From Faecalibacter sp. LW9 (GTDB lineage Bacteria > Bacteroidota > Bacteroidia > Flavobacteriales > Weeksellaceae), in assembly GCF_034661295.1 (NCBI RefSeq), contig NZ_CP141062.1, positions 620,001-684,000 of the forward strand: a stretch of 64,000 nt of DNA. Reading direction: 5' to 3'. Each line of letters opens with the position of its first letter. Position 1 is the first letter of the stretch. Shown here one piece after another: positions 19,301-30,353 of the stretch. The notes under the pieces are model-generated. The model was not told the origin of the DNA. It searched no databases and was given only the letters and a program-made list of their open reading frames with translations. The position numbers and the translations under genes were made by a program.

Positions 19301-22300
19301 TGTAATCGGCGTATACTTTAATGGAATTTCGTACTCGTAGTAGTTATCAGTATAATCAGATCCTAAACGAATGAATAATTTCGTATCTGGATCTAAATTC
19401 GCATTCGTACGGTTTAATAAATCTTGGGCAGACACAAACATTTCTAATTTTTTGTATCGACGTAAATCAAGATTTACATTTTTGAAAATAGCCTTTGATG
19501 TACTTCCTCCTTTGAATTTCGCTTTCAACGTCAACGAAGCCTCATTTTGACTTTGATATCCTGTTGTACCTTGAGTTTGTTCACGGTAAATTCCAGGAGG
19601 CATCTTATAAGGAGGACGGTTCGTTGAGTTTTGTTCAATACTTACCTCGCCAATTTCTAAATCGCCAATGTTGCGATCTTCCTCATACCCTTCCTCATTG
19701 TTAATAATATATGGGAAAATATTCTTAGGATATCTTCTCCATTCTGAACGTACTAAATCAAATGTTCCTAAACGAATTGTTGTTTGTTCATCGAACCCAC
19801 GCATTACCATACGCATAAAACGTGCGGATGATAAAACACTTTCCGCTTGCGCAATGGATTGTTCGATATTTAATTCTTCAATACCATCGCCATCGATATC
19901 TAAATCATAGCTATCCACAGGAATACGCACTTGATACCATTTCACCGTTGAAGGACGTCCATTGGCAAATTCAACTTCAGACTCTTTACGAGCTACAATA
20001 AATTTGTTTTCTGGATCTTCTAACGATTGACGCGTAATCTTTAATGTATATTGATTATAATATTCCGTTTGATCTAAGTTGTAATCGCCATTGATATCCT
20101 CTACATCTGGTAATAAACTAGACGCTGCTAATGGATCATCTGTCGATGAATTTCCTTGTGGGTTTCTAAAGTAACGGTAACGATTCACCACACTTTCTCC
20201 AAATGGATGATTCGCTAAACGCTGATCCAAATAGAATAAATAGTTATCATTTGCTGGATCCAGCTCTCCAGTTACCGGGTTATTTGATATTAAACCATAT
20301 TTAGAGGCTTCTTCTTCATCATTTAATCCATTGAAACCTAAATCTTGTTGCTTACGTTGTTCACCTTCAGTATCGAAAGCATATAAAACGGGATTAATCG
20401 AAGGTTGTTTACCCCAATTGGTTTCAGTTGTTTGTGTTTGATTTCCTGAATGTGGAAGCCCATTTTCATAAGCCATTTCACCATCTTTCAAGATATCTTC
20501 CGAAACATTTCCTAAATGAATTAATAATTCTCCTTCTCCACCTTCACCATCAGCATAAGGATCCATCATCCAAAACTCAATGTATTCGACATTCGAGTCA
20601 CGGAAATTCGATACATTGATTGGTCGCATCATTGCAGCCCAACCTTTTGTATCTGTACTATTAGGATTCACATTATAAGCTCCACGCTCATCAGGATAAT
20701 ACGAAATATCCATTGTATTAATGTACGAATTTGTACCAGCCATCACATCACGTTGATCAAACAATTCGCGCAATAATACACGTCTTGATTTGTGATTAGA
20801 AATGGCTGCATCTGATACGGGTGAGCTACCTCCTAAACCATAAAAACGAGGATCGATAGAGTACCAAGACATCATACGACGACCATTATTATAGCTTAAA
20901 TTATTGTCTGAAGTCCCATTCGGGAAATACGGGTGAAAACTTTGATTGTTATACCCTGCAGGACGACCTGGTGTAGAACCATAACGCCAAGAAGCTACAT
21001 CCAATAAACTGATGCGTGATTGTGCATCTTCAAAATCATCAATGTAAGAATATCCACTCGTTGCTTTATTAATTCCTGGCATTAAGTACGCCCCTTCCGC
21101 TTGGAAGTTGATGTTTGAAATTTCATCCGTCTTAATTCCTGGAATCTTATTCGTTAAACGTGTTAAGAATTCAGATTGAGAATTGTATTGTGTATTTAAT
21201 CCAAAAACAGTGTTATTCACCGGTTCTGAACCAAATTGTGTTTTCTGTGTAATTGGGCGTTCTTGGTAATTGATGACCGTCCCTCCTAACATCCATTTAT
21301 CCGAAAAACGATGCTCTACATTCACCCCCATAAAACGTTTTTTCTGAAGATTGAATGTCGATTGATTTTCTAAACTGATGTTAATCGGCGTGCCCGAGTT
21401 TTTTAATTGTTCATTTAAGATTTTTACACGACCCAATTGGTAATCGACCGTATAGTCAGAACCTTCAATTAAAGCCACTCCATTGGCTGTCACTTTTACC
21501 GAACCTTGAGGAACATTAAATGCTCCTAATGGAATACCATCACCAACTGTACCTTTGTATTTTCCTTCCAAATGATAACGGTTCGCTAATTTCTCAGCAG
21601 TTAATACATTTGGTAATTTGGTATAGATTTCATTGAAGACATACTCGGGATTTTGACCTTGTAATTTACGATTCAAGTAAGAACCAAAAGGTTGAACCGA
21701 TGTAAAAATGATCGATCCTCGTTGTGTATCTACAGTCAATCCTGGGACAAAGTCAAAAATACCATCACCCGAATTTCCGTTAGGATCTTCACTTGGTTGT
21801 CCATTTTGATTTAAACGGTCCATGTTTAAGACCTGAATTAAAGGACGATTATTGGTTGCGGTATTCGGTAAATAATTAATGGTTCCAGATGAATTCTCAG
21901 AGTTATCTTTAAATGTCACATTCATCGTAAAATCTTGTGCATCTACGCCGAAAGCATTTAAAGAATAAATATTTTTCATCATTAAATCCCACATTGGTGA
22001 TGCAAGATTCACTGCCGAATTCGGTTTAATTAACTTCGTGATTAATGTTTTATCAAACTCATCCGACATCTCACCGACTTTATAAATTTTCGATGGATTA
22101 TCAGTTAAAGTATACTGAAACGAAACTGCTAATAAATCTTCACCATCTACCAAAGGTGAATTTAAAGTAATGTATCCTAATTGTGGATTGAAAGAGTATT
22201 CTGAAGGATCTAATTTTCGAACATTTTCGTTAACCAAATAATGTTCACCATCACGGAATACTTCTGTACCATCATTATAACCATTTAAAGCCGTACGTGC

Positions 22301-23512
22301 TGTACTAATGTTACGAATATCTCCAATATTCGTAATCGAGTTATACAATTGATCATTATCACGGTCTGGATACATCGAGTTTCCATCCCCCACATCACGG
22401 ATCGCAATAATTGAACGACGGTTCTCTTGATTACCTCCTGAACGGTCCACTTTCCAAACCTCCATACGCGTAATATTAATCTTACTATTAATCGTAGGAT
22501 AGTTGGCCAATGCACGGTCGTAAGCATCTCTAAAGTAATGACCTATAAAAAAGTGACGGTTATATTCGTAATTTTCAGCCGCAATTTTGAAGGTATTCAT
22601 TACCCCTCCTCCTTGCACACTAATGTTACGTGCTTCTGAACGTTGCTCTGAAAAAACTGTTGTTACGTTAGTACGTCCAAAACGCATATCGGCACGAACC
22701 CCAAATAAGGATTGTGCTCCTGAAATTAATGAAGTACTTAAAGGCATACTAATATTCCCGACTTCGATGTTTTGAAGAATATCATCTTCCCCACCGAATG
22801 GGTCTAATTTTGTGCCTAAAGCTTTTCTCCATTGCAACTTCATTTGGTTTTCGAATCCGAAACCAGCTTGCGTATCGTAATTAACTTTTAATTGTAAATT
22901 TTCCCCAACTTTCCCAAGTACACTTAATTGCATACGTTGTTGCAAATCCATCGTTAAAGTTTGACGGTTTTGTGGTAAAAGGAGTGGGTTATCTATTTTT
23001 TGAAGAAATACACCTAAATCCAAGTTGGCATATCCTTGTGGAATCAGTTTAATTTCTGATCCACCAAAAATGGTTTCAAAGGCTTTTGATTTGACTTTAA
23101 AACTTGGCAGTATACTTCCTTCTTTGTTTTTTACACGATCCCCGAATTGTTGTTCACGGTAAAATTGATCGTTCGTACGAGATTTCGTTTGGTAGTAGGA
23201 TTTCATATCCTCGTTTTGTACCAATTCTAAATACTCTTTACGCGATAAAATAATAGGCGCTCCTGCTTGCGTAGTGCCTATTTTCGGAACAATAACATAT
23301 TGTTGAAAAATGGCATCATACGTAATATCATAGGTAATTTGGTTGTCTAAAAATAATCCTCCGGTTTGGTTGCGAATAGGAAATTTGATGGAATCATCAC
23401 CACCTTCTTGCGCATAAGTAATGGGTGCTGTTGATAAAGCGAACAACAAACATAACTGTGCGATAGTTGATGGACGACGACTATTAGACTTTTTCTTACG
23501 ATCTAATTTCAT
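16307..23512 (-). CDS. sprA: T9SS outer-membrane translocon protein SprA
   Basis: Giant outer-membrane beta barrel that forms the protein-conducting channel of the type IX secretion system in F. johnsoniae (Sov in Porphyromonas). 2401 aa, matching the family's 2300-2500. Signal peptide ends TYAQ near residue 35. Repeated family motifs include the [20 protein letters not shown] region (residue ~450) and several long barrel stretches, with the C-terminus [12 protein letters not shown] ending on a typical barrel strand. Start codon overlaps the ruvA stop (TAATG). Three proteins in this window carry C-terminal sorting domains that would use this channel. Confidence 0.97.
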   Translation of the reverse strand: MKLDRKKKSNSRRPSTIAQLCLLFALSTAPITYAQEGGDDSIKFPIRNQTGGLFLDNQITYDITYDAIFQQYVIVPKIGTTQAGAPIILSRKEYLELVQNEDMKSYYQTKSRTNDQFYREQQFGDRVKNKEGSILPSFKVKSKAFETIFGGSEIKLIPQGYANLDLGVFLQKIDNPLLLPQNRQTLTMDLQQRMQLSVLGKVGENLQLKVNYDTQAGFGFENQMKLQWRKALGTKLDPFGGEDDILQNIEVGNISMPLSTSLISGAQSLFGVRADMRFGRTNVTTVFSEQRSEARNISVQGGGVMNTFKIAAENYEYNRHFFIGHYFRDAYDRALANYPTINSKINITRMEVWKVDRSGGNQENRRSIIAIRDVGDGNSMYPDRDNDQLYNSITNIGDIRNISTARTALNGYNDGTEVFRDGEHYLVNENVRKLDPSEYSFNPQLGYITLNSPLVDGEDLLAVSFQYTLTDNPSKIYKVGEMSDEFDKTLITKLIKPNSAVNLASPMWDLMMKNIYSLNAFGVDAQDFTMNVTFKDNSENSSGTINYLPNTATNNRPLIQVLNMDRLNQNGQPSEDPNGNSGDGIFDFVPGLTVDTQRGSIIFTSVQPFGSYLNRKLQGQNPEYVFNEIYTKLPNVLTAEKLANRYHLEGKYKGTVGDGIPLGAFNVPQGSVKVTANGVALIEGSDYTVDYQLGRVKILNEQLKNSGTPINISLENQSTFNLQKKRFMGVNVEHRFSDKWMLGGTVINYQERPITQKTQFGSEPVNNTVFGLNTQYNSQSEFLTRLTNKIPGIKTDEISNINFQAEGAYLMPGINKATSGYSYIDDFEDAQSRISLLDVASWRYGSTPGRPAGYNNQSFHPYFPNGTSDNNLSYNNGRRMMSWYSIDPRFYGLGGSSPVSDAAISNHKSRRVLLRELFDQRDVMAGTNSYINTMDISYYPDERGAYNVNPNSTDTKGWAAMMRPINVSNFRDSNVEYIEFWMMDPYADGEGGEGELLIHLGNVSEDILKDGEMAYENGLPHSGNQTQTTETNWGKQPSINPVLYAFDTEGEQRKQQDLGFNGLNDEEEASKYGLISNNPVTGELDPANDNYLFYLDQRLANHPFGESVVNRYRYFRNPQGNSSTDDPLAASSLLPDVEDINGDYNLDQTEYYNQYTLKITRQSLEDPENKFIVARKESEVEFANGRPSTVKWYQVRIPVDSYDLDIDGDGIEELNIEQSIAQAESVLSSARFMRMVMRGFDEQTTIRLGTFDLVRSEWRRYPKNIFPYIINNEEGYEEDRNIGDLEIGEVSIEQNSTNRPPYKMPPGIYREQTQGTTGYQSQNEASLTLKAKFKGGSTSKAIFKNVNLDLRRYKKLEMFVSAQDLLNRTNANLDPDTKLFIRLGSDYTDNYYEYEIPLKYTPITAITESEIWPVDNKIDLNTDFFTDAKKLRDSDNYSTRERFSYLIDEANPNKAVYVKGRPTLGNVSSLMIGVRNTGGATDKEVLLWVNELRLSEIDNEGGYAGAANLQFNLGDFANVQLSGSTSSVGFGAIDQGPANRNQDETTEYSINAEVKLDKFLPKKWGFEIPFNFTMQERFIDPKYNPLDNDIEFDEAPNKEELKEIVRTYSQYKSFAFNNIRKIRAPKKTPRFYDISNFSLSMMYANNYFRDIYTEYMVDQQLRASLNYNYQFKNKPYEPFKKWKAAQAAQPSGKYLQFIKEFNINPIPTRFSFRTEIARTYSERQYRDLNQYLGGSSAYMAPFFSNNFLFSWQYNLGFDLTKSLRLDLTSSTTTLNDGDMFYKADQSLIWQNMFKVGRPVNYDQKLQVNYKLPLKFFPYLNWMNMEVAYSANYNWQANSLATRVYKEYDDIGNVVKTHNLGDGFAQNSNAISLIGDMDFSRFYSEFKGYKKFDSILKGRRSEIDSLNNAYAELALKKNKRRSKNDYKFKHKFKAKDYGWMLLSSLKRANFNYNQTNGAVIPGLFSEPGFFGTNSQSAPTLGFIYGTQFDIKRQLVERGLISDSDLMTDPYQINKGTNFNATALIEPVPNLRIDLNAKHTEDRRQYHTGFNTYEWIEDPITGELVRGAYRPNPYIDQLGNLNVSNINLATAFSNKDQIFTQFIENSRIISQRLGGQLAGQGEFADGYSITNPDVALPAFVSAVEGKDASGAKLGYNKRIPLPNWRVAYTGLKSIPVINKFADQIEVSHAYVSSYTVSNIQSNPNYYFRGDENALGRDISGNFYSKNLYGSVAMIESFSPLVGVDVTFRNSMQVRAQYNRDRLLSLSLSNYTLSEDYGNEFIVGFGYIFKDFKIKMRYQGNQKTLKGDLNIRGDFSLRDNETRIRRYGEMFSSGTVDPTIAQDYSQITGGQRIMSLKLSADYNVSQNLNLRLYWDQMLSEYKISTAFPISQIRAGFSATFTFGN

Positions 23513-24093
23513 TAAATTTTCTTCAGTGTTTCTTTGACTAAGAATTCAACATCAGCGTCTGGATAACTCGATAAGACTTTATCCATTACTTTTTCTGCTG
23601 ATTTTTTAGGAATTCCTAAAACTTCTAAAGCAGATAACGCTTCATTCTTAGATTTATTTTTATCAGAACCTGAATTAACATTTACGTCCACTACAACATC
23701 TAACTTATCTTTCAAATCAATTAGGATTCGTTGGGCTGTTTTGGCTCCAATCCCTTTTACGCTTTGTAACATACGAACATCATCCGTAGCAATTGCATTT
23801 GCAATTTCTTGAGCCGATAATGTAGAAATCATCATCATTCCAGATGCTGGTCCTACACCATTTACACTAATTAGTTTTAAAAAAACTTCACGTTCCGATT
23901 TTGTTGCAAAACCATAAAGGATATGCGCATCTTCCCTAACGATAAGATGTGTATAGATTGTAATTAATTCTTCATGTTCAATTGCAGAATAGGTATTCAA
24001 TGAAATATTAACCCAATAGCCAACTCCATTACAATCAACCACTGCATTAGTAGGATTGATTTCTACTAATTTTCCCCTTAATTGTGTTATCAT
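23512..24093 (-). CDS. ruvA: Holliday junction branch migration protein RuvA
   Basis: Binds Holliday junctions and loads RuvB. 193 aa. Seen: MITQLRGKLVEI OB fold start, AHILYGFATKSEREVFLKLI, two helix-hairpin-helix motifs (ISVNGVGPASGMMMIS and LQSVKGIGAKTAQRILIDLK) and a C-terminal UBA-like domain (ALSALEVLGIPKKSAEKVMD). It shares one base with the sprA start, a coupling conserved in many Flavobacteriia though the functions are unrelated. Confidence 0.97.
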   Translation of the reverse strand: MITQLRGKLVEINPTNAVVDCNGVGYWVNISLNTYSAIEHEELITIYTHLIVREDAHILYGFATKSEREVFLKLISVNGVGPASGMMMISTLSAQEIANAIATDDVRMLQSVKGIGAKTAQRILIDLKDKLDVVVDVNVNSGSDKNKSKNEALSALEVLGIPKKSAEKVMDKVLSSYPDADVEFLVKETLKKI

Positions 24094-24132
24094 TTCAATG
24101 TATTTATTCTAGATTTTGTTATACAACAAAGT

Positions 24133-24140
24133 CAAAAATA
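24133..24140 (-). promoter_or_regulatory. -7 box TATTTTTG of ruvA-sprA
   Basis: TAnnTTTG match on the minus strand, 39 bases upstream of the ruvA ATG. A TTG about 21 bases further upstream is a candidate -33 element. Confidence 0.5.
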
Positions 24141-24185
24141 CAATTTATTAAGATAATTTAACAATAAAATAAAGAATGTTTAGAT

Positions 24186-24902
24186 TTACATGGAATGGTC
24201 TTCCATACCATTTAATTTTAACGCTTCAGGATTAGGAGAAATAAATGGAATATTTAATTCCAAACCACGAAGAATAAAGAGAACACCAAGAAGGATGGTG
24301 ATTATAGGAAGAATTTTTAGAATGGTTTGACGCTGTTTGACAGAAATGAAATTTCCGAATAAAACCGTCGCAAACATTAAAGGCAATGTTCCTAAACCAA
24401 AGAACAGCATAAACAAGGCACTTTTAGTCACAGACCCCATGGCAATCGCAGCTGTTAATGTTGCATATACTGCGCCACAAGGTAATAAACCATTCAATAC
24501 TCCAACGATATACAATGAAGTAGAATCTTTTTTCAATAAATATTTCCCTAGAAGTATTTTCACCTTCAGCATTAGCTGATTAATAGGGCGAAGTGAAGTC
24601 GCTCCGTTTTCATAAAATTTTGGAATCATCACCATGATAATCATTAATATTCCAATGGCGATACTCAAATAATTTTGAAGTCCAGCAAAAGAAAATGATT
24701 CTCCAATGATTCCTAGAAAAGCCCCTAAGAAGGTATAAGTCGTTACACGACCCAATTGGTAAGTTAAATTACGAACCGAAAATTTAATTTTATTTTCAGC
24801 ATTTAGCCCAAGCGATAAAGCAATAGGACCACACATCCCTACACAATGCAGGGATGATGTCAGTCCTATTGTTAAAGCTAATATTATTATTGTGAAATCC
24901 AT
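24186..24902 (-). CDS. Sulfite exporter TauE/SafE family protein (cbb3-associated)
   Basis: Six- to seven-helix inner-membrane protein of 238 aa. Seen: TSSLHCVGMCGPIALSLGL near residue 15, with Cys-x4-Cys in the first helix, and GLLPCGAVYATLTAA around residue 140, a pattern of the cytochrome-biogenesis/copper-handling branch (CcoZ-like) of the DsbD/TauE superfamily. It overlaps ccoH by 16 bases at the end of the cbb3 locus, which supports a role in copper delivery or oxidase assembly rather than sulfite export. Confidence 0.85.
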   Translation of the reverse strand: MDFTIIILALTIGLTSSLHCVGMCGPIALSLGLNAENKIKFSVRNLTYQLGRVTTYTFLGAFLGIIGESFSFAGLQNYLSIAIGILMIIMVMIPKFYENGATSLRPINQLMLKVKILLGKYLLKKDSTSLYIVGVLNGLLPCGAVYATLTAAIAMGSVTKSALFMLFFGLGTLPLMFATVLFGNFISVKQRQTILKILPIITILLGVLFILRGLELNIPFISPNPEALKLNGMEDHSM

Positions 24903-25330
24903 TGAATGGACTTTTTAATCATATATTCTTTGTTTTCACTTTTCCATTTTAGGAATAACTCATATTCCCCTTCGATAAGATCAACTGAAGAGATTAACAT
25001 TTGATTTTTATGATTCAACTTAATCGGCATTAAAATATCTTTCGTCTCATCATTGTTACGCATTAAATAAATTGTCCCCTTAGGATCAACTATTGATGTA
25101 GGGAATTCTAATACCATTCCATTTGCTTGTGAGCGTAATTCTGGTTTTTCTGTTAATGCTAATGCTCTTTTCTCGGCATCAATCTCATTTTGGAAAGTTA
25201 ATTCTTTCTCATAATAATCCTCCGTTACCATAGCATGTCCAGAATCACCTGCGGTAAACATTAACGTTAAAATAAACGTCATAAAACATCCTAATGCAAT
25301 AGCAATATAATGACTCCAATTTAATTTCAT
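24887..25330 (-). CDS. ccoH: FixH/CcoH family cbb3 oxidase assembly protein
   Basis: Single-pass membrane protein of 147 aa. An N-terminal helix (residues ~8-28) is followed by the conserved AMVTEDYYEKELTFQNEIDA segment, then a periplasmic beta domain. FixH/CcoH proteins are needed for stable cbb3 oxidase assembly, probably with CcoI. It lies 3 bases after ccoG and overlaps the TauE/SafE gene. Confidence 0.9.
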   Translation of the reverse strand: MKLNWSHYIAIALGCFMTFILTLMFTAGDSGHAMVTEDYYEKELTFQNEIDAEKRALALTEKPELRSQANGMVLEFPTSIVDPKGTIYLMRNNDETKDILMPIKLNHKNQMLISSVDLIEGEYELFLKWKSENKEYMIKKSIQWISQ

Positions 25331-25333
25331 AAT

Positions 25334-26815
25334 CTAATATTTATAAGGTGATGAGAAACTTGTTTTGTATTTATCAATGACTTTTCCATTTTCATCCACC
25401 AATCCAATAACGATTAATTCCTTATAGGATTTTACTTCGTTTTGTGGAATTTTCAAATAGAATTTCCCTTGAATAATTTCTCCTTTATCTAACGTTAAAT
25501 TATTATCTCCAATGAACATTTCAATTTGAGAATTTTCGTGTGATAATAATTTGATTTTTACGACTTGATCAACTGTTGTTTTATTGTATAACGTATACTC
25601 GAATTGGTTCACGTAATATTGACCTTCTGATCTAAAATCGGTACCAGGAACTTTTAAGTATTTTGATTCGACAGAAGAACGTGTCACTAAGAAAGCCGTC
25701 ATAATTCCTAGTAAAGCAACTAAAGCAAATGTGTAAGCTCCTAATCGTTTCGTAAATTTAAATTTCTCTCCTTTCTTAATGTTATCTTCAGAAGCATATC
25801 GAATTAATCCTGTAGGAAGTCCCACTTTAAACATCACTTCATCACAGGCGTCAATACATGCCGTACAGTTCACACATTCCAATTGAATCCCATTACGAAT
25901 ATCAATTCCTGTAGGACAAACCGCCACACATTGTCCACAATCAATACAGTCTCCTTTACCAGCTGCTAAACGATCTTCATTCTTTTTAAATTTTGCACGC
26001 CCAGCAGTACGCTCACCACGTTTGTAATCGTACGTTACATTAATGGTTTGTGAATCGATTAATACTCCTTGCATACGACCGTAAGGACATACTAACGTAC
26101 AAGCTTGCTCTCTAAACCATGCGAAAACAAAATAGAATGCTCCTGTGAAAAGAATTAAAACAAAAAATGTTGTGAATTCTTCAATTGGTCCATGTTTTAT
26201 TAATTCGATTAAAGCTTCTTTCCCTACAATATAGGCCAAGAAGACATTTGAGATTAAAAATGATATAATTGCAAAAATGGTCCATTTCAATAATTTTTTA
26301 CGAATCTTTTCTTCGTCCCATTCTTGCTTATCCAAACGCATTTGTTTTGCACGGTCCCCTTCAATAGCATATTCTATTTTACGGAAAACCATTTCTAAGA
26401 AAATGGTTTGAGGACATACCCATCCACAGAAAAGACGTCCGTAAGCCATTGTAAATAAAATGACAAATATAAATGTGGCAATACCACCGATAGCCAACAA
26501 AAAGAAATCGGATGTAAAGAAAGGATATCCAAGGATAATAAACTCTCGTTTCAATACATCAAACTTTAGGATAGGATTCCCGTTGGGTAAAGTAATGAAT
26601 GGTGTTATAAATAAAATGGCTAATAAGAGATAACTTACGTAAGTACGACGATCCGTAAATTTCCCTTTGGGTTTTCTTGGATATACCCATTTTCTTTTTC
26701 CAGACTTCTCCATTGTTCCAATGGAATTACGTACCTCTTCGTCCATTTGGTAATCGATATCCAAATGTACATCATCCTGAATTTTATCTTTATTATCTTT
26801 ATCTGATGCACTCAT
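25334..26815 (-). CDS. ccoG: Cytochrome c oxidase accessory protein CcoG
   Basis: Membrane polyferredoxin of 493 aa, a Cu(II) reductase supporting cbb3 oxidase maturation. Seen: helices around residues 45-215; Cys motifs CGWVCPQ (~129) and CTLVCPYGRMQG (~237); a two-[4Fe-4S] ferredoxin domain with CIDCGQCVAVCPTG (~291) and CVNCTACIDACDEV; and a C-terminal Ig-like FixG domain. Transcribed from its own -7 box just after the ccoP terminator. Confidence 0.96.
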   Translation of the reverse strand: MSASDKDNKDKIQDDVHLDIDYQMDEEVRNSIGTMEKSGKRKWVYPRKPKGKFTDRRTYVSYLLLAILFITPFITLPNGNPILKFDVLKREFIILGYPFFTSDFFLLAIGGIATFIFVILFTMAYGRLFCGWVCPQTIFLEMVFRKIEYAIEGDRAKQMRLDKQEWDEEKIRKKLLKWTIFAIISFLISNVFLAYIVGKEALIELIKHGPIEEFTTFFVLILFTGAFYFVFAWFREQACTLVCPYGRMQGVLIDSQTINVTYDYKRGERTAGRAKFKKNEDRLAAGKGDCIDCGQCVAVCPTGIDIRNGIQLECVNCTACIDACDEVMFKVGLPTGLIRYASEDNIKKGEKFKFTKRLGAYTFALVALLGIMTAFLVTRSSVESKYLKVPGTDFRSEGQYYVNQFEYTLYNKTTVDQVVKIKLLSHENSQIEMFIGDNNLTLDKGEIIQGKFYLKIPQNEVKSYKELIVIGLVDENGKVIDKYKTSFSSPYKY

Positions 26816-26837
26816 AATGATTGCTTTAAATTCTTAT

Positions 26838-26845
26838 CAAATTTA
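26838..26845 (-). promoter_or_regulatory. -7 box TAAATTTG of ccoG-ccoH-tauE
   Basis: TAnnTTTG on the minus strand, between the ccoP terminator and the ccoG ATG (22 bases before it). The accessory genes can therefore be expressed independently of the structural ccoSNOQP genes. Confidence 0.5.
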
Positions 26846-26850
26846 CGATT

Positions 26851-26887
26851 AAAAAAAGAAAGAGAGCTTATAAATAAGCTCTCTTTC
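26851..26887 (-). terminator. Rho-independent terminator after ccoP
   Basis: Nearly perfect 14-bp inverted repeat GAAAGAGAGCTTAT/ATAAGCTCTCTTTC, followed on the minus strand by seven T. It divides the cbb3 locus into two transcription units. Confidence 0.92.
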
Positions 26888-26914
26888 ATATGATTTATCT
26901 TGTTTTAAAACAAT

Positions 26915-27865
26915 TTATTTTTGTTTCCAAGCTTCTACTACATCCCCTTGAGGCGCTGCTGCACCATCAGCTTCAGTTAAAGTTTTTTCTACTTGGTTAA
27001 TGTGGTACACATAAGATGCAACTTTTTCAATTGCTAAACCAGATAATTCTTTACGTTTTCCGAAAGGTCTCATCTGTGGGTTATGTGGAGCACCGTTATA
27101 AACAATGTCGTAGATGTTTAAGAATAAATCTTCATTTTGTTCGTGGTTAATCCAAGCATCATCAGTTAAGTTTGGACCAATACCTCCACGTCCACCTTCT
27201 AAGTGACATTGTGTACAGTTTTGTTGGAAGATTTTTTTACCTTCTTCAACAATTGCAGGGTCGTTAGATTTATTTACAGCACCTTCGATAGTAATATCGT
27301 TAGCTTCTGCCCATTTAGCATCTCTTTCGTCTAAGATAGCCATCTCTTCTTCGAACTCTCTATCCATGTGAGCAAAATCTGTAAACGCATAAGACATTAC
27401 ATAAGTAATACAGAATACTATACCAAAGTAAAATAATGATAACCACCATTGAGGTAAAGCATTATCTAATTCTTTAATACCATCAAAACCATGGTCGATA
27501 ATGATTGCTTCTTCCTCTTCAGCAGATTGTCTTTTAGAAGCACTACCGAATAAACGTTTGAAGTATCCAATTTTAGCTTCAGCTAAATACTCTGCTTGTT
27601 GTTCTGGTGTTAATTGTTTGAACTTTTGTGTCTCTACAACTTTATTAAGTGCATTAATAATAAATAACATGACTAAAGCCACAGCTACTACTGCCCAAAC
27701 AATTCCTTGCTGTACTACTGCACCTAAGTGAGTAAGTAAATTATTAACCATTCCTTTAAAACCTGGCTCAGCAATAGTTTCTACTGGCGTTACCATTGTG
27801 AAAGCTAGAATAATAGCTAACATTGTTAAAGGAATAAATATATAAGCCGGGGTACGTTGTTTCAT
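26915..27865 (-). CDS. ccoP: cbb3-type cytochrome c oxidase subunit III (CcoP)
   Basis: Membrane-anchored c-type cytochrome passing electrons to the CcoNO core, 316 aa. Three hydrophobic stretches: residues ~9-25, ~55-75 and ~140-160. A single haem c motif CTQCH lies near residue 217, with a likely axial Met in PQMRPFG. Proteobacterial CcoP has two haem c sites; only one is present here, as is usual in Bacteroidota. Overlaps ccoQ by 4 bases and is followed by a terminator. Confidence 0.95.
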   Translation of the reverse strand: MKQRTPAYIFIPLTMLAIILAFTMVTPVETIAEPGFKGMVNNLLTHLGAVVQQGIVWAVVAVALVMLFIINALNKVVETQKFKQLTPEQQAEYLAEAKIGYFKRLFGSASKRQSAEEEEAIIIDHGFDGIKELDNALPQWWLSLFYFGIVFCITYVMSYAFTDFAHMDREFEEEMAILDERDAKWAEANDITIEGAVNKSNDPAIVEEGKKIFQQNCTQCHLEGGRGGIGPNLTDDAWINHEQNEDLFLNIYDIVYNGAPHNPQMRPFGKRKELSGLAIEKVASYVYHINQVEKTLTEADGAAAPQGDVVEAWKQK

Positions 27866-28077
27866 TTTAGAGTTTTTTTATCGTTTTTCTCATTTACAAT
27901 TTCTTCTTTCTCTAGATCAAGAGGAGCATGTTCAAACTCATTATAATATCCTTTTGGTTTTTTCCATACGATGTAGAAAACTGCTACAAAGAACAGGATA
28001 AAAGCCAAAAGGATTAAAGTTTGATACAAACTTGCGTTATCATACTCAGAGAAAAACTCCTTGTAATATTTTAACAT
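27862..28077 (-). CDS. ccoQ: CcoQ-like cbb3 oxidase small subunit
   Basis: 71 aa, one transmembrane helix (residues ~18-37) followed by WKKPKGYYNEFEHAPLDLE, a typical FixQ/CcoQ tail. Probably helps stabilise the oxidase complex. It abuts ccoNO on one side and overlaps ccoP on the other. Confidence 0.88.
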   Translation of the reverse strand: MLKYYKEFFSEYDNASLYQTLILLAFILFFVAVFYIVWKKPKGYYNEFEHAPLDLEKEEIVNEKNDKKTLK

Positions 28078-30353
28078 TAATTACTTGCCGTTTCGATTTG
28101 ATCTGCCTTAATATCAGTCCCTAAACGTTGTAAGTAAGCAATTAAAGCTGTAATCTCACGGTTACGTAATGGAACGAACTCTTCACCAGCAGCCTTAGCT
28201 TCAGCTTCTTTTTTAGCCCATAAAGCTTTTAAGTCGCTTGCATCTTTAAAGATACTTTCCTCGATTGCTAACGCTTGACGATCCATAGAAACACGCATAC
28301 TATCAAAATCTTCTTGTTCGTATGGAACTCCTAAAGAAACCATTGCTTTCATTTTATCCTTAGTTAAATCAGCTTTTAATGTATTTTCAATTAACCAAGG
28401 GTAACGAGGCATGATTGAACCATCAGAAGTTTCACGTGGATTCCACATGTGTTTGTAGTGCCATGCATCTGGATTTTTACCTCCTTCACGGTGTAAATCT
28501 GGTCCTGTACGTTTAGACCCCCATAAGAATGGGTGATCATATACGAATTCTCCAGCTTTAGAGTATTCACCGTAACGTTTTACTTCATCACGGAATGGAC
28601 GAATCATCTGTGTGTGACAAGCATTACATCCTTCACGAATATATAAGTCACGACCTTCTAACTCTAATGGAGTATAAGGTTTGATACTAGAAATTGTTGG
28701 AATATTCGATTTTACTGTTAATGTAGGTACAATCTCTACTAAACCTCCAATTGCTAATGTTATGATCGAACCGATTGTTAATACAATTGGCATACGCTCG
28801 ATCCATGTGTGAACTGTTTCACCTTCTGCACGAGATGCAGATTTTGGTGCTAATGCAGGAGCTGTTACTTCTTCGTTGTTTACGAAAGAACCTGCACGAA
28901 CTGTTTTAATCACATTGATCACCATTAAAATAGCACCAATTAAGTATAATGTACCACCAAATGCACGTAATGGATATAACCATTGTTTTAAGATCGTAAC
29001 TGTTTGTAAGAAGTTACCGTAAGCTAATGTACCATCGTCAGCAAATTGTTTCCACATTAAACCTTGTGTCCAACCTGCAACGTACATTGGAATTACCCAG
29101 AATAAGATACCAAAAGTACCAATCCAGAAGTGTGCGTTAGCTAATTTAACAGAAGCTAATCTTGTATTAAATAACTTAGGAATTAAGAAATAAATAACCC
29201 CAAAAGCCATAAATCCGTTCCATCCTAAAGTACCAACGTGTACGTGAGCAGGAACCCAGTCCGTAAAGTGACCGATTTTGTTTAAAGTTTTTGTTGCTAA
29301 TAATGGACCTTCGAATGTAGCCATACCATAACAAGTTAATGCTACAACGAAGAATTTTAATATAGGATTTTCTCTTACTTTATCCCAAGATCCACGTAAT
29401 GTTAATAAACCATTTAACATACCACCCCAAGATGGAGCGATTAACATAATTGAGAATCCAGTACCTAAAGCTTGTGCCCACCCTGGCAATGCAGTGTATA
29501 ATAAGTGGTGAGGACCAGCCCAGATGTAGATAAAGATTAATGACCAGAAGTGGATAATCGATAACTTGTATGAGAATACAGGACGGTTAGCCGCTTTCGG
29601 TACAAAGTAATACATAACACCTAAGATTGGAGTAGTTAAGAAGAATGCAACTGCATTGTGTCCATACCACCATTGAACTAAGGCATCTTGTACTCCCGAG
29701 TAAATAGAGTAAGATTTTGGCGCTAATGGGTTGAATGAAACAGGTAATTCTAAGTTGTTGAATACGTGTAACATTGTGATACCAGCCCAAGTACCAATAA
29801 AGAACCAAATCGCTACGTATAAGTGACGTACGCGACGTTTAGCAATAGTAAGGAACATTTGTACACCAAATAATACCCAAACTAAAGCAATTAAAATGTC
29901 TATTGGCCATTCATGTTCAGCATACTCTTTTGAAGTATTATAACCTAAAATGAACGTCACAAAAGACGAAACAATAAATAATTGCCATCCCCAGAATACT
30001 GTCCAGCTCATTACATCGCTGTACATTCTAGTTTTTAACAATCTTTGTAATGAATAGTAAGCACCACTGAAGAAACTGTTACCTACGAAAGCAAATACTG
30101 CAAACGTAGTATGAATCATACGTAGCCTACCAAAACCAAGCACCCCTTGAGAATTAACGAGACCTTGAATTCCTCCACCTAAACCACCTACGGTTCCGTC
30201 ATCTGTACCAAAGATCATCTCCGGTAAAGTCGGGAAGAAAAGCAATGTCGCCACTAAAACCCCAAAGAAAAATGCCATAACTGCCCAAAATAATGTGGCA
30301 TAAACGAAATACTTTACGATCTTATTGTCGTAACTAAAAGTCTGCATTTGCAT
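28077..30353 (-). CDS. ccoN: cbb3-type cytochrome c oxidase, fused subunits I and II (CcoNO)
   Basis: Catalytic core of the high-affinity terminal oxidase, 758 aa. The N-terminal ~500 residues are CcoN with about 12-14 helices; haem/copper ligand regions seen include RMIHTTFAVFAF, WWYGHNAVAFFLT and WVPAHVHVGTLGWNG. The C-terminal ~200 residues are CcoO, with haem c motif CNACH followed by QMIRPFRDEV near residue 580. The N-O fusion is the usual arrangement in Bacteroidota. Its ATG shares one base with the ccoS stop. Confidence 0.97.
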   Translation of the reverse strand: MQMQTFSYDNKIVKYFVYATLFWAVMAFFFGVLVATLLFFPTLPEMIFGTDDGTVGGLGGGIQGLVNSQGVLGFGRLRMIHTTFAVFAFVGNSFFSGAYYSLQRLLKTRMYSDVMSWTVFWGWQLFIVSSFVTFILGYNTSKEYAEHEWPIDILIALVWVLFGVQMFLTIAKRRVRHLYVAIWFFIGTWAGITMLHVFNNLELPVSFNPLAPKSYSIYSGVQDALVQWWYGHNAVAFFLTTPILGVMYYFVPKAANRPVFSYKLSIIHFWSLIFIYIWAGPHHLLYTALPGWAQALGTGFSIMLIAPSWGGMLNGLLTLRGSWDKVRENPILKFFVVALTCYGMATFEGPLLATKTLNKIGHFTDWVPAHVHVGTLGWNGFMAFGVIYFLIPKLFNTRLASVKLANAHFWIGTFGILFWVIPMYVAGWTQGLMWKQFADDGTLAYGNFLQTVTILKQWLYPLRAFGGTLYLIGAILMVINVIKTVRAGSFVNNEEVTAPALAPKSASRAEGETVHTWIERMPIVLTIGSIITLAIGGLVEIVPTLTVKSNIPTISSIKPYTPLELEGRDLYIREGCNACHTQMIRPFRDEVKRYGEYSKAGEFVYDHPFLWGSKRTGPDLHREGGKNPDAWHYKHMWNPRETSDGSIMPRYPWLIENTLKADLTKDKMKAMVSLGVPYEQEDFDSMRVSMDRQALAIEESIFKDASDLKALWAKKEAEAKAAGEEFVPLRNREITALIAYLQRLGTDIKADQIETASN

